60,599 bases of DNA. Origin: Clostridiales bacterium (GTDB taxonomy: Bacteria; Bacillota; Clostridia; Oscillospirales; Oscillospiraceae). The stretch's first letter is position 1. The number at the start of each line of letters is the position of its first letter. Of this stretch, positions 1 to 8,854 are shown piece by piece. The stretch lies in contig JAAVHX010000036.1 of the NCBI GenBank assembly GCA_014799475.1, positions 1-60,599 on the forward strand, in the 5' to 3' direction. The notes below the pieces were generated by a model that worked only from the letters and a program-made list of their open reading frames with translations, did not search any database and was not told the origin of the DNA. A program made the translations under genes and the position numbers.

Positions 1-143
1 CACTCCGCCTGGGCATACAGGCGGTCCCGGGTGACGCCCGGCGTGTCCTCCACGATGGACAGGCGCTTGCCCGTCAATTTATTGAACAGCATGGACTTGC
101 CCACGTTGGGGCGGCCCACGATGGCCACCAGGGGCTTTGCCAT
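1..143 (-). CDS. der: GTPase Der (EngA), N-terminal fragment
   Basis: The first 47 codons of a minus-strand gene that runs off the left edge. The product begins [20 protein letters not shown], with a G1 P-loop GRPNVGKS, and continues to a switch-type DTPGVTRDR motif, the pattern of the first G domain of Der/EngA, a double-GTPase needed for 50S ribosome assembly. The ATG at 143 is preceded by a GGAGGGATA ribosome site. Only the first G domain start is visible, so the second domain and KH domain cannot be checked; another Era-like GTPase is possible but less likely. Confidence 0.85.
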   Translation of the reverse strand, partial: MAKPLVAIVGRPNVGKSMLFNKLTGKRLSIVEDTPGVTRDRLYAQAE

Positions 144-301
144 GGGTATCCCTCCTATCACAAACAGAGCCGATCATGTTTGAACGCCCGCACTCCGTCA
201 GGTGGAACGGCAGGCAATAATTCAGTCATTATAAGGTAGTATACCAAATCTGTCAAAAAAAAGATAGGGGAAAATGGGAAATTTTCCGGGAAGAAAGCAA
301 C

Positions 302-336
302 AAAAAAGCCGCCGTATCAACGGCAGCTTTTTTTGC
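302..336 (-). terminator. Terminator after rpmF
   Basis: Inverted repeat AAAAAGC-GCCGT with a short loop, followed on the minus strand by a run of T, four bases beyond the rpmF stop codon. Typical intrinsic terminator closing the yceD-rpmF unit. Confidence 0.75.
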
Positions 337-339
337 TTA

Positions 340-522
340 TTACTTCTCGGCAGGGGCGACCTCACGGCCATTGTAGGTCATGCAGCTCTTGCAGACACGG
401 TGGGGCAGGGTGACGGTACCGCACTTGGGGCAGGTGTTGATACCGGGAGTCTCCAGCTTCCACACGGAGCTGCGGCGCTTGTTCCTGCGCTGCTTGGATA
501 CTTTACTCTTCGGGACGGCCAT
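340..522 (-). CDS. rpmF: 50S ribosomal protein L32
   Basis: A 60-residue protein starting MAVPKSKVSKQRRNKRRSS, the conserved L32 N terminus. It has the zinc-ribbon pair CPKC (about residues 31-34) and CKSC (about 44-47), so this is the zinc-binding form. It lies 40 bp downstream of yceD on the same strand, the usual bacterial yceD-rpmF arrangement, and is followed by an intrinsic terminator. Length is normal for the family. Confidence 0.97.
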   Translation of the reverse strand: MAVPKSKVSKQRRNKRRSSVWKLETPGINTCPKCGTVTLPHRVCKSCMTYNGREVAPAEK

Positions 523-562
523 TTTGACACCTCCTTATTGGTCAATGTCCGCGGACATGAGA

Positions 563-1075
563 CTACTGGTCTGCTTTCTCCGGCTCCAGCAGCTGGGCCA
601 GCTTGGCCAGCCTGGGGTCGATCTCCCTCTTGCAGCGGCAGGGCTCCACATTCAAGTCCACACCGCAGCCGGGGCAAAGGCCCTTGCAATCCTCAGAGCA
701 GAGATTTTTCGTGTCCATTTCAAGGAGGAATACCTCCCGCATCAGCTCGTCCAGCTCCAGTTCGCCGTCCTTGTTCAGCAGGACGATGTCGTCGCTCTCC
801 CCGTTGGCCAGCTCAAGGGCCAGCAGGGTGTCGTACTCCACCGCTTTCTCCCGCTCAAAGGGCTTGGCGCATCGGTCGCAGACCAGCGACAGGACTGTGT
901 CCAGCCTGGCGTTCAGCTCCATGGCCCCCGCCCGGTTGCGCACCGCTCCCCTGACCTGGACGGGCCGGGTAAAGGGCGTCGCGCCGTTCCACTCCATGCC
1001 GGACAAATCCAGCCGGAGTTCGAAGGGCAGTACCGCGCCGGGCTGTTGGGCTAAAGGCTTCAAATCCAGTTTCAT
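563..1075 (-). CDS. yceD: YceD/DUF177 family protein
   Basis: A 170-residue protein of the DUF177 family, implicated in 23S rRNA metabolism and nearly always encoded upstream of rpmF. The family cysteines are visible: CDRC near the middle, and a C-terminal cluster CSEDCKGLCPGCG that looks metal-binding. The start at 1075 has a GAGGTGTGCC ribosome site and a consensus sigma-A promoter at 1105-1133. The molecular role is known only from the family. Confidence 0.9.
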   Translation of the reverse strand: MKLDLKPLAQQPGAVLPFELRLDLSGMEWNGATPFTRPVQVRGAVRNRAGAMELNARLDTVLSLVCDRCAKPFEREKAVEYDTLLALELANGESDDIVLLNKDGELELDELMREVFLLEMDTKNLCSEDCKGLCPGCGVDLNVEPCRCKREIDPRLAKLAQLLEPEKADQ

Positions 1076-1104
1076 GGCACACCTCGCATAATGGCACGAC
1101 TGGT

Positions 1105-1133
1105 ATTATACTAGACCTGGCCGGAAATGTCAA
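1105..1133 (-). promoter_or_regulatory. Sigma-A promoter of yceD-rpmF
   Basis: On the minus strand TTGACA (1128-1133), a 17-bp spacer and TATAAT (1105-1110): a full consensus match. It overlaps the last bases of the upstream aminotransferase gene. Such a strong promoter suits a ribosomal protein operon. Confidence 0.85.
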
Positions 1134-2347
1134 ACATTTTCCGCAATATTTTGTGTTTTTTCTTGGAGGAACTCCTCCAGGCGGTCCATGCCCTTTTTGA
1201 TGTTGTCCATCGAGACAGCGTAAGACCAGCGCACGAAGTTGGGCGCGCCGAAGCCGGTGCCGGGCACTGCGGCCACCAGGCCGTGCCTGAGCAGGGCGGC
1301 GGCGAAGTCGTCGCTGCTGTTGATGGTCTCGCCGCAGATGGTGCGGCCCAGCTGCTTCTCCACGTTCATCATGATGTAGAACGCGCCCTCGGGCCTGATG
1401 CAGCTGACGCCGTCCATGGCGTTCACCCGCTCCACGATATAGTTCCGGCGCTCCTCAAAGGACCGGCGCATCTCCTTTACACAATCCTGGGGGCCGCTCA
1501 GCGCCGCCACCGACGCCGCTTGAGAGATGGAGCTGGGGGAGCCGGTGGAGTTGCTGAGGTAATTGGCCATCACCTTGGCGATCCTTTCGCTGGACAGCAG
1601 GTAGCCGATCCGCCAGCCGGTCATGGCATAGGACTTGGACACGCCGTTGATGAGGATTGCGCGCTCCTTCACGTCCTCCCCGAGGGAGGCAATAGACGTA
1701 AACTCCCTGCCGTCGTACACCAGGCCGTAGTAGATCTCATCGGAGATGATGTAGATGTCCTTCTCCACGCACACCCGGGCGATGGAGGCCAGCTCCTCCC
1801 TGGAGTACATCATGCCGGTGGGGTTGCAGGGATTGTTGAGAACGAGCGCCTTTGTCCTGGGGGTAACGGCGGCGGCAAGCTGCTCGGCGGTCATTTTGAA
1901 CCGGTTGGACTCCTCCGCCGTGACCACCACGGGCACGCCGCCCACCATCCTGACCATCTCCAAATAGCTCACCCAGAAGGGGGCGGGCAGGATCACCTCA
2001 TCGCCTGGGTCCACCAGCGCCCGCAGGGCGATATACACGCAGTGCTTGGCGCCGCTGGAGATCACCACCTGGGAGGGCTTGTAATCCAGGCCGCAGTCCT
2101 GGCGCATCCGCTTGCAGACGGCCTCTTTCAGCGCCACGGTGCCGGAGGCGGGGGTGTAGCGGGTGACATTCTCGGCAATGGCCTGGTTTGCCGCCGCCTT
2201 GATATGGTCAGGGGTATTGAAATCCGGCTCCCCTGCGCCGAAGCCGATCACATCAATGCCGTCCGCCTTCATCTGTTTGGCCAGGGCGTCGATGGCCATG
2301 GTGCTGGACACCCGCACTGCGGACGCGATTTGAGCAAGTTCTTTCAA
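1130..2347 (-). CDS. Pyridoxal-phosphate aspartate aminotransferase (class I/II)
   Basis: About 405 residues of a fold-type I aminotransferase, probably aspartate:2-oxoglutarate transaminase. Visible motifs are GFGAGEPDFNTP near the N terminus, YTPASGT, NNPCNPTG, the PLP lysine in GVSKSYAMTGWRIGY, and a C-terminal PEGAFY. The start is taken as TTG at 2347: GGAGG sits 7 bases upstream and the product begins MKELAQIASAV. An ATG at 2377 in the same frame is excluded because it abuts the -10 box of the promoter at 2378-2406. Aspartate from this enzyme would feed lysC/hom and purine synthesis found elsewhere in the window. Other amino-acid specificities within the subfamily remain possible. Confidence 0.88.
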   Translation of the reverse strand: MKELAQIASAVRVSSTMAIDALAKQMKADGIDVIGFGAGEPDFNTPDHIKAAANQAIAENVTRYTPASGTVALKEAVCKRMRQDCGLDYKPSQVVISSGAKHCVYIALRALVDPGDEVILPAPFWVSYLEMVRMVGGVPVVVTAEESNRFKMTAEQLAAAVTPRTKALVLNNPCNPTGMMYSREELASIARVCVEKDIYIISDEIYYGLVYDGREFTSIASLGEDVKERAILINGVSKSYAMTGWRIGYLLSSERIAKVMANYLSNSTGSPSSISQAASVAALSGPQDCVKEMRRSFEERRNYIVERVNAMDGVSCIRPEGAFYIMMNVEKQLGRTICGETINSSDDFAAALLRHGLVAAVPGTGFGAPNFVRWSYAVSMDNIKKGMDRLEEFLQEKTQNIAENV

Positions 2348-2377
2348 GGGGATCCCTCCAATTGTTATCTTGTGCAT

Positions 2378-2406
2378 ATTATATTCTCAATCTTGCAAAA
2401 ACGCAA
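2378..2406 (-). promoter_or_regulatory. Sigma-A promoter of the aminotransferase gene
   Basis: Minus-strand TTGCGT (2401-2406), 17-bp spacer, TATAAT (2378-2383). Transcription should start near 2370, which forces translation to begin at the downstream TTG at 2347. Confidence 0.75.
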
Positions 2407-2472
2407 GCATACTTTGGGGTATTTTCAAGCTTTTTGCAGTTTCAGCAAAATGGAGTTGCATTTTGCGGAAAA

Positions 2473-2502
2473 TTTCCCCGTCTGCCGAAGCGGACGGGGA
2501 AA
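2473..2502 (-). terminator. Terminator after the CoaX-like gene
   Basis: A 10-bp stem TTTCCCCGTC/GACGGGGAAA with a 10-base loop, followed on the minus strand by ATTTTCC. It begins 4 bp past the stop codon of the pantothenate kinase-like gene. Confidence 0.7.
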
Positions 2503-2506
2503 GCGC

Positions 2507-3280
2507 TCAGCGGCGGGTATTTTTTCGGTAGAGGTGGTACAGCCCCTTCACCAAAAGGTCGTGGTCATATTTGATCTCCCTGCGGCACAGGCGGTAGAGG
2601 GCGGGGGCGCGGCCCCCCGTGGCCACCACCGTGGCGGCGGGAGCCCCCGCCGCCTCCTCCAGGGACTCGATCACCCGGTCAAACGCGCCGCTGTAGCCGT
2701 ACAGCACCCCGGCCCGCATGGAGTCCACCGTGTTCCGGCCCAGGGGCGTGTCCACCTGGGCCATGGAAATTTGCGGCAGCTGGGCCCCGTTCCGGGACAG
2801 GGCCTCCAGGGCGATGTCCACCCCGGGCATGATGGCGCAGCCCTCAAAGGCGTTTTCACTCAAATAGGAGAAGGTGACGGCGGTGCGGGAGTTGATGATG
2901 ATGGCGGGGGTGGGATAGAGGGCGGAGGCCGCCACGGCGGAGGCCACGATGTCGCTGCCCAGCTGGTTGTGGATCTCCGCCTTGATGTTCAGTCCGGTTT
3001 TCAGCCCCGGCCCCACCACCAGGGGGGGCTTGCCGGTGAGCCGGCGCAGGGTGCGGGCGTAAGTGCCGGTGATGGGGGGCACCACGCTGGACAGAATGGC
3101 CCCGTCCACCGCTTCCAGCTTCGCCCGGTAAAGGTGAAATACCCCCATCAGGTCGATGGCGCAGCGGTCGTCGGTGATCTTGGCGTCCGTCTCCAGCTCT
3201 GACTGGAAGGACAGCGCGCCCTCTTCCGTGAACAGGGCGATGGTGGTGCGGATGTTGCCGATGTCGATGGCCAGGATCAT
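2507..3280 (-). CDS. Type III pantothenate kinase-like protein, degenerate motifs
   Basis: A 257-residue member of the CoaX (ASKHA fold) family, which normally phosphorylates pantothenate in the first step of CoA synthesis. Family marks are the N-terminal MILAIDIGN, PGLKTGLNI, LGSD and PGVDIALEAL. Key motifs have drifted: the first phosphate motif reads DIGNIRTT where DIGNTN is usual, and the normally strict DxGTATT motif reads NSRTAVT, losing its aspartate. The GADR segment reads GSDI. The start at 3280 was chosen because it gives the family N terminus and has GGGGAGAGGCACC just upstream. It may have altered activity or be a paralogue with another job; a second canonical CoaX elsewhere in the genome would support that. 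Confidence 0.78.
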   Translation of the reverse strand: MILAIDIGNIRTTIALFTEEGALSFQSELETDAKITDDRCAIDLMGVFHLYRAKLEAVDGAILSSVVPPITGTYARTLRRLTGKPPLVVGPGLKTGLNIKAEIHNQLGSDIVASAVAASALYPTPAIIINSRTAVTFSYLSENAFEGCAIMPGVDIALEALSRNGAQLPQISMAQVDTPLGRNTVDSMRAGVLYGYSGAFDRVIESLEEAAGAPAATVVATGGRAPALYRLCRREIKYDHDLLVKGLYHLYRKNTRR

Positions 3281-3346
3281 GGTGCCTCTCCCCTTTCCAT
3301 CGGATATTATACACCGATTTCCACCAGCTGTCACCAGAAATCGAAG

Positions 3347-3370
3347 CGGGGCGGGAAATTTCCCGCCCCG
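3347..3370. terminator. Palindrome between leuB and coaX-like gene
   Basis: A perfect GC-rich palindrome of GGGGCGGGAAA and its complement, 8 bp after the leuB stop. The T-run (GTTTTCC) is on the plus-strand side, so termination of leuB transcription is plausible but not textbook. Confidence 0.5.
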
Positions 3371-3378
3371 TTTTCCTG

Positions 3379-4455
3379 TCAGATGTTATTCCGGATGATC
3401 TCGCCCATCCGCTTCGTCCCGATGACGCTCTCCCCTGCCCGGGCAATGTCGGCGGTGCGCCAGCCGTCCGCCAGCGCCTTGTCCACGGCGGCCTCAATGG
3501 CGTCCGCCTCGGCGGCCAGCTTGAAGGAGTAGCGGAACATCATGGCCGCAGACAGGATGGTGGCGATGGGGTTGGCCTTGTCCTGGCCCGCGATGTCCGG
3601 GGCGGAGCCGTGGATGGGCTCATACAGCGCCGGGGCGCCGTCCCCCATGGAGGCGGAGGGCAGCAGGCCGATGGAGCCGGTGATCATGGACGCCTCGTCG
3701 GACAGGATGTCGCCGAACATATTTTCCGTGACCACCACGTCGAACTGTCCCGGATCCCGCACCAGCTGCATGGCACAGTTGTCCACCAGCACATCCTCGT
3801 ACTCCACATCGGAATACTCCTCTGCCAGACGGTGCATGACAGACCGCCACAGGCGGGAGGTCTCCAGCACGTTGGCCTTGTCCACACTGGACACCTTGCC
3901 CCGGCGCAAACGGGCCATCTCAAAGGCCCGGCGGCCGATGCGCTCGATCTCCATCTCGGAGTAGGCCATCAGGTCGGTGGCCTCCACCCCCCGGTCCTCG
4001 GTCTGGTACTTGTCCCGCTTGCCGAAGTAGATGCCGCCGGTCAGCTCCCGCACCATGAGCAGGTCGATGCCCTTCTCCGCCGTCTCCTTTTTCAGCGGGC
4101 AGGCATCCGCCAGGGCTGGCCGCAGGGCGGCGGGGCGCAGGTTGGCGTACAGCCCCAGATCCTTGCGGATGGCCAGCAGAGCCGTTTCCGGGCGCTGCTC
4201 GGCAGGCTTGTCGCTGCCCCACTTGGGACCGCCCACCGCGCCCAGCAGCACCGCGTCGCAGGACTTGCACAGCTCCGCCGTGCCGTCGGGGTAGCTCTTA
4301 CCCACCGCGTCGGTGGCGCAGCCGCCCAGCAGCACGTCCACATACTCGAAGGTGTGGCCGAATTTCTCGCCCACCCTGTCGATGACCTTCACCGTCTCGT
4401 TGACGATCTCCGGGCCGATGCCGTCCCCCCGGATCAGTGCGATCTTGTAATTCAT
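3379..4455 (-). CDS. leuB: 3-isopropylmalate dehydrogenase
   Basis: 358 residues, NAD-dependent oxidative decarboxylation of 3-isopropylmalate, third step of leucine synthesis. Motifs: [17 protein letters not shown] at the start, [10 protein letters not shown], the substrate-binding arginine region [36 protein letters not shown], and [12 protein letters not shown] with the metal/NAD segment. Length is normal. Its ATG overlaps the leuD stop by 4 bp (ATGA), so the two are translationally coupled. Last gene of leuCDB; leuA is not nearby. Confidence 0.96.
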   Translation of the reverse strand: MNYKIALIRGDGIGPEIVNETVKVIDRVGEKFGHTFEYVDVLLGGCATDAVGKSYPDGTAELCKSCDAVLLGAVGGPKWGSDKPAEQRPETALLAIRKDLGLYANLRPAALRPALADACPLKKETAEKGIDLLMVRELTGGIYFGKRDKYQTEDRGVEATDLMAYSEMEIERIGRRAFEMARLRRGKVSSVDKANVLETSRLWRSVMHRLAEEYSDVEYEDVLVDNCAMQLVRDPGQFDVVVTENMFGDILSDEASMITGSIGLLPSASMGDGAPALYEPIHGSAPDIAGQDKANPIATILSAAMMFRYSFKLAAEADAIEAAVDKALADGWRTADIARAGESVIGTKRMGEIIRNNI

Positions 4456-4937
4456 TTTGCCACCCCTCTCGCTTTTAGGGATTTCAGCAGCCCGCCGTTC
4501 TCGATGATGCCGTTGACGAACTCCGGGAAGGGCGCGGCCTGGAATTCCGCCCCGGAAGTCTCGTTGACGATCACGCCGGTGGCAAAGTCCACGCTGACGG
4601 AATCCCCGGCGCCGATGCCGTCCACCGCGGCCGGGCACTCCAGAATGGGGAAGCCGATGTTGATGGCGTTGCGGTAGAAGATGCGGGCAAAGCTCTTGGC
4701 GATGACGCACTTCACGCCGCAGGCCTTGATGGCCAGGGGGGCGTGCTCCCGGGAGGAGCCGCAGCCGAAGTTTGCGCCGCCGATGACGATGTCCCCCGCC
4801 TCCACGGTGGAGGCAAACTGGGCGTCGATGTCCTCCATGCAGTGGGAGGCCAGGGATTTCTCGTCCGGGGCGTTGAGATACCGGGCGGGGATGATGACGT
4901 CGGTGTCCACATTGTCGCCGTATTTATAAATTTTCAT
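4452..4937 (-). CDS. leuD: 3-isopropylmalate dehydratase small subunit
   Basis: 161 residues, the swivel-domain subunit of isopropylmalate isomerase. It opens [20 protein letters not shown] and has the conserved [15 protein letters not shown] and [15 protein letters not shown] motifs. This is the short, archaeal-type/HACN-like LeuD paired with a roughly 420-residue LeuC. It starts 15 bp after leuC and overlaps leuB by 4 bp. Confidence 0.95.
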   Translation of the reverse strand: MKIYKYGDNVDTDVIIPARYLNAPDEKSLASHCMEDIDAQFASTVEAGDIVIGGANFGCGSSREHAPLAIKACGVKCVIAKSFARIFYRNAINIGFPILECPAAVDGIGAGDSVSVDFATGVIVNETSGAEFQAAPFPEFVNGIIENGGLLKSLKARGVAK

Positions 4938-4952
4938 GTTATTTCCCCTCCC

Positions 4953-6212
4953 TTAAAGTGTCGCGGGGTCAGTGACCACGCCGGTAACGGCGGACGCCGC
5001 CGCCACCACAGGACTGGCCAGAATAATCATGGAGCTGGTGGGGCCCATGCGGCCCACAAAGTTGCGGTTGGTGGTGGAAATGGCCCACTCGTTGTCGCTG
5101 AGCACGCCCATGTGCCCGCCCAGGCAGGGCCCGCAGGTGGGGGTGGACACCACCGCGCCCGCCTGGATGAAGTCGGCCACCAGGCCCTCGGCCATGGCGT
5201 CCAGGTAGATCTGCTGGGTGGCGGGGATGACGATGCAGCGCACACCGTCCGCCACCTTCCGGCCCCGGAGGACGGCGGCGGCCTCCCGCAGATCCTTCAG
5301 CCGCCCGTTGGTACAGGAGCCGATGACCACCTGCTGGATGGGCTTGCCTGCCGCCTCGTCCACCGTCTTGGTGTTGGAGGGCAGGTGGGGGAAGGACACC
5401 GTGGGCCGCAGGGCGGACAGGTCGATGGTGACCTCCCGAGTGTATTCCGCGTCGGGGTCGGCCTCGAACGCCTGCCACTCCCGGCTGACCCGGCCCTTTA
5501 AGTAAGCGGCGGTTTTGTCATCCACCGGGAAGATGCCGTTCTTGGCCCCGGCCTCGATGGCCATGTTGCAGATGGTGAAGCGGTCGTCCATCTCCAGGGC
5601 GGCGACCCCCTCCCCCACGAATTCCAGGGACTGGTACAGCGCCCCGTCCACCCCGATCATACCGATCAGATGGAGGATCACGTCCTTGCCGCTGACGTAT
5701 TGGCCCAGCCTGCCGGTGAGGTTCACACGGATGGCGGAGGGCACCTTGAACCAGGCCAGCCCCGTAGCCATGCCCGCGGCCATGTCGGTGGAGCCCACGC
5801 CGGTGGAGAAGGCCCCCAGCGCCCCGTAGGTACAGGTGTGGGAGTCTGCGCCGATGATGACCTCGCCGGGGGCAGCGAGGCCCTTCTCCGGCAGGAGCGC
5901 GTGCTCAATGCCCATCTGGCCCACGTCGTAAAAGTGGGTGATGGAGTGGGCTTTGGCAAACTCCCGGCAGGCGGCGCAGAGCTGGGCGGACTTGATGTCC
6001 TTGCAGGGGGTGGAGTGGTCCAGCACAATGGCGATCTTGTCCTTGTCAAACACGGCGGACAGCCCCGCCTTCTTGAACTCCGTGATGGCCACCGGGGTGG
6101 TGATGTCGTTGCCCAGCACCAGGTCCAGCCTGCCCTCGATGAGCTGTCCGGCCTCCACCCGGTCAAGTCCGGCGGAGCGGGCCAAAATCTTCTGGGTCAT
6201 GGTCATGCCCAT
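4953..6212 (-). CDS. leuC: 3-isopropylmalate dehydratase large subunit
   Basis: 419 residues of the aconitase superfamily, carrying the 4Fe-4S cluster that isomerises 2- to 3-isopropylmalate with LeuD. Cluster cysteines are in GSCTNGR (about residue 300) and TCGPCLGG (about 360). Other marks are the LDHSTP segment and [15 protein letters not shown]. The short length and motif spelling fit the LeuC/HACN subgroup of anaerobes rather than the 470-residue enterobacterial type. The ATG at 6212 has AGGAGG 8 bases upstream; later in-frame ATGs (codons 3 and 5) lack that spacing. First gene of leuCDB, divergent from a Crp-family regulator. Confidence 0.95.
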   Translation of the reverse strand: MGMTMTQKILARSAGLDRVEAGQLIEGRLDLVLGNDITTPVAITEFKKAGLSAVFDKDKIAIVLDHSTPCKDIKSAQLCAACREFAKAHSITHFYDVGQMGIEHALLPEKGLAAPGEVIIGADSHTCTYGALGAFSTGVGSTDMAAGMATGLAWFKVPSAIRVNLTGRLGQYVSGKDVILHLIGMIGVDGALYQSLEFVGEGVAALEMDDRFTICNMAIEAGAKNGIFPVDDKTAAYLKGRVSREWQAFEADPDAEYTREVTIDLSALRPTVSFPHLPSNTKTVDEAAGKPIQQVVIGSCTNGRLKDLREAAAVLRGRKVADGVRCIVIPATQQIYLDAMAEGLVADFIQAGAVVSTPTCGPCLGGHMGVLSDNEWAISTTNRNFVGRMGPTSSMIILASPVVAAASAVTGVVTDPATL

Positions 6213-6275
6213 GAAACATTCCTCCTATGTCCAAATTTGATGCACTTATTATGCCAGAACTTATCTCTCAAAAAT

Positions 6276-6340
6276 GCAAACTGTGATACAATGTTGGGGA
6301 TGTTATTTCCCCCGAATACGCAAACCATGATACAATATTG
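6276..6340. promoter_or_regulatory. Two 21-bp direct repeats between leuC and the Crp-like gene
   Basis: Two copies (6276-6296 and 6320-6340) of GCAAAC-NN-TGATACAAT-N-TTG differ at three positions and start 44 bp apart, about four helical turns. Each contains an extended -10-like TGATACAAT reading toward the Crp-family gene, with no good -35 box. They could be tandem activator-dependent promoters or operators of the adjacent regulator. Confidence 0.45.
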
Positions 6341-6402
6341 CCGAAGAGGACCGTTTTCCCTGTCCAGCGGGCGGGGAAACCCAGAGAGAGGAGGCGAGCC
6401 GC

Positions 6403-7041
6403 GTGGCGGTTTGGGATCTTCTGGCGGAGGGCCGCAGCCCCCGGAAATACCGGGCCGGGCAGCTGGTCTACCTCCAGGGCGCCCGCCCGGAGTGCTTTTA
6501 TTACCTGATCTCCGGCTCGGTGCGCAGCTTTATCAGCTCCAGCTCCGGGGAGGAGCGGGTGCTTGCCGTCCACCGCTCCGGCGACCTGATGGGGGAGGCG
6601 TCCTTCTTCGACGGCTGCCCCCGGGTCACCTCCGCCATGGCGCTGGAGGACTGCCGGATCTTGACCATCGACCGGCCCCAGCTGGACGCCGCCTTCCAGC
6701 GCCACCCGGAGCTGGCCCTACCCATGCTCCAGTACCTGGCCCGGACGGTGCGCCTGCTGTCCGACCACGTAGGCTCCTCCTCCCTGCCCGCCCAGCAGCG
6801 GATAGCGCGGTGGCTGCTGGGACAACCAGGCGTCGCAAGCGATGCCGGCGTAAGCACTGTTCAAGAAAGCGGCGCCATCCGCGCCACCCACGAGGGAGTC
6901 GGCCAAGCGGTGGGCCTGTCCCGGGTAACGGTGAGCCGGGTGCTGGGGGAGCTGGCGGCCCAGGGGCTGGTGGGGCTGGGATACCGCTCCATCACCGTTC
7001 TGGACCGGACGCGGCTGGAGGATCTGGCATTCGAGGCATAA
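6403..7041 (+). CDS. Crp/Fnr family transcriptional regulator
   Basis: 212 residues: an N-terminal cyclic-nucleotide-binding-type beta barrel (about 15-115; LVYLQGARPECFYYLISGSV) and a C-terminal winged helix (about 140-205) with the recognition segment GVGQAVGLSRVTVSRVLGEL. No N-terminal cysteine cluster for an Fe-S centre is visible, so it is not a classic oxygen-sensing FNR; the effector is unknown. The start is GTG at 6403, preceded by GAGAGGAGGCGAGCC. It is divergent from leuCDB, with paired direct repeats between them that may be its binding sites. Confidence 0.9.
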   Translation: MAVWDLLAEGRSPRKYRAGQLVYLQGARPECFYYLISGSVRSFISSSSGEERVLAVHRSGDLMGEASFFDGCPRVTSAMALEDCRILTIDRPQLDAAFQRHPELALPMLQYLARTVRLLSDHVGSSSLPAQQRIARWLLGQPGVASDAGVSTVQESGAIRATHEGVGQAVGLSRVTVSRVLGELAAQGLVGLGYRSITVLDRTRLEDLAFEA

Positions 7042-7049
7042 AACGGAAC

Positions 7050-7075
7050 GGGGCGCTGACACTGCTCAGCGCCCC
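7050..7075. terminator. Bidirectional terminator between convergent genes
   Basis: Stem GGGGCGCTGA/TCAGCGCCCC with a short loop in the 43-bp gap between two convergent genes, followed on the plus strand by a pyrimidine-rich tract ending in TTTTT. Confidence 0.75.
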
Positions 7076-7084
7076 GCTTCTTTT

Positions 7085-7744
7085 TCACCAGAGAACGGAC
7101 TTGACATATGGCTGCTTCATCAAGGGGGACAGCAGGCGATCCAGCTTCCGCTCGGAGCAGGACAGACGGTTTATTTGGAGCTCAATGGACAGCACCCCGT
7201 CCGCCCGCTCGTATTTGGAGGAGGAGGGCTCCAGCTTCAGCTTGGCCAGCTCCGCCTGGAAGCAGTCCAGAGCCTCGGGCCGATCGTCGATCTGGATGCA
7301 GATGACGGCGGAGCCGCCCAGGGCGTGATCCCGGTGGAGGACGGCTTGGATGACCACGATAAACACCGCGCCAAAGGTACTGACCCAGTACATACCCGCC
7401 CCCATGGCCATGCCGATGCCCACCGTAGCCCAGAGCCCGGCGGCGGTGGTCATGCCGGTGATGCTCCGCTTGCGGGCGGAGATGGCGCCCGCGCCGATAA
7501 AGCCGATGGCGGTGACCACCCCGGCGGTGACGCGGCTGGGGTCGAGTTTGACGGCCTCAAGCTCCATCATGTCGAAAAAGGCGTATTTAGACACCAGCGT
7601 CATCATGCACGAGGCGAATGAGACAATGAGATGGGTGCGGATGCCCGCGCCCTTCATCCGCAGCTCCCGCTCCAGACCGATCAAGCCGCCGAACAGGGCG
7701 GACAAAACAAGGCGAAGAATACATTCCCACACAGTTGGGCCCAT
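7085..7744 (-). CDS. MgtC/SapB family membrane protein
   Basis: 219 residues with an N-terminal region of about four membrane helices and a soluble ACT-like C-terminal region (from about 150). The family signature is visible in LVLSALFGGLIGLERELRMKGAGIRTH and GFIGAGAISA. Members occur in magnesium-starvation and stress responses; the biochemical activity is unsettled. The ATG at 7744 has GAGGAGG 8 bases upstream and gives the normal MgtC N terminus; an earlier ATG at 7804 has no ribosome site. Monocistronic and convergent with the Crp-family gene. Confidence 0.88.
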   Translation of the reverse strand: MGPTVWECILRLVLSALFGGLIGLERELRMKGAGIRTHLIVSFASCMMTLVSKYAFFDMMELEAVKLDPSRVTAGVVTAIGFIGAGAISARKRSITGMTTAAGLWATVGIGMAMGAGMYWVSTFGAVFIVVIQAVLHRDHALGGSAVICIQIDDRPEALDCFQAELAKLKLEPSSSKYERADGVLSIELQINRLSCSERKLDRLLSPLMKQPYVKSVLW

Positions 7745-7909
7745 AAAAACGGCCTCCTCTCCCCGGCTCCCGCCGGCTGTGATGCTTTCCATACTATATA
7801 TCATAATCTAAATGAACGGGAAATTCCACCTTTTTTGAAAAAGTATCGTATGCGGCCGAAGGTGAAGCAGGCCAAAAGCCCGGGATGCCGCGGATCCTGT
7901 TGATAAGGG

Positions 7910-7938
7910 TGGACATCCAAAAAAAGCGGGTGTATAAT
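7910..7938 (+). promoter_or_regulatory. Sigma-A promoter of the ATP synthase operon
   Basis: TGGACA (7910-7915), 17-bp spacer, TATAAT (7933-7938), 58 bp before atpB. The rest of the 7745-7996 gap shows nothing else recognisable. Confidence 0.75.
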
Positions 7939-7996
7939 ATGGGTGCCGCCAAATTTCGGCGGAACACACCAACTGCTCGAAAGAAGGAATGCTTAG

Positions 7997-8821
7997 ATGA
8001 AGCAACACAAAAAGGGCCTGGCGATCTGGCTTGTGGTCGTGGTGCTGCTGTTCATCGCCGCGCTGCTGGCGGGCTCACCCGGCCAATCGGAAACCGTCCA
8101 GGAGGCCATGCGGGACGCGGTGCTCCACAGTACGGGCCAGATCAGCCTTTTCGGCTGGATGACAGTCAATCCGGGGATGATCTCCGCCTTCCTGGTGACG
8201 GCCATCCTGCTGATCGCCGCCGCGCTGATCCGAATATTCGCCATTCCCCGCTTCAAGCTCCAGCCGGGAAAGCTCCAGCTGGTGCTGGAGGAGGCGGTGG
8301 GCCTGTTCGACGGCATGGCCAGGGGAAACAGCCCTCACCGGAACCGCTTCCTGGGGGCCTACATCTTCTCCGCCGGGGCCTATATCTTCGTGGGGACGCT
8401 GTTTGAGCTGCTGGGCGTCCAGGCCATCACGGTCCACGGACACCCCATTACCCTGCCCGCCCCCCTGTCCGACGTAAACGCCGCCATTGGCCTGGGCGTG
8501 CTGTCCTACCTGGTCATCGTCTCCGGCGCTGTGGTAGAGCATGGCCCCAAGGGCGTGCTGAAGGCCCTGAAAGAGTTCTCTCTGCCCATCTCCATGAGCT
8601 TCCGTCTGTTTGGCGCACTGCTCAGCGGCCTGCTGGTGACGGAGCTGGTCTATTACTTCGTAAACCTCAGCTTTGTGCTGCCGGTGGTGGTGGGAGTGCT
8701 GTTCACCCTGCTCCACGCCCTGATCCAGACCTACGTGCTTACCATGCTGGTGGCGCTGTATTATGGCGAGGTGTCCGAACCTTCTCATAAAAAAGAAAAA
8801 CTCCAGGCGGAAAACGCCTGA
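7997..8821 (+). CDS. atpB: ATP synthase Fo subunit a
   Basis: 274 residues with about six membrane helices. Subunit a forms the ion half-channels next to the c ring; the essential arginine is in SMSFRLFGALLSGLL (about residue 204). The C-terminal HALIQTYVLTMLVALYY helix is the family signature. First gene of a B-E-F-(H)A-G-D-C operon; atpI is absent. The ATG has AAGAAGGA upstream. Confidence 0.95.
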   Translation: MKQHKKGLAIWLVVVVLLFIAALLAGSPGQSETVQEAMRDAVLHSTGQISLFGWMTVNPGMISAFLVTAILLIAAALIRIFAIPRFKLQPGKLQLVLEEAVGLFDGMARGNSPHRNRFLGAYIFSAGAYIFVGTLFELLGVQAITVHGHPITLPAPLSDVNAAIGLGVLSYLVIVSGAVVEHGPKGVLKALKEFSLPISMSFRLFGALLSGLLVTELVYYFVNLSFVLPVVVGVLFTLLHALIQTYVLTMLVALYYGEVSEPSHKKEKLQAENA

Positions 8822-8854
8822 ACTATATTAAAAATATAATGGAGGTCATTATCC

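Noticed and set aside
1127-3202. A 691-codon plus-strand open frame opposite the aminotransferase and CoaX-like genes
   Set aside because: High GC leaves long antisense frames open. Its composition (Gly/His/Arg/Ala-rich) matches no protein family and it has no ribosome site, while the minus-strand genes are clear.
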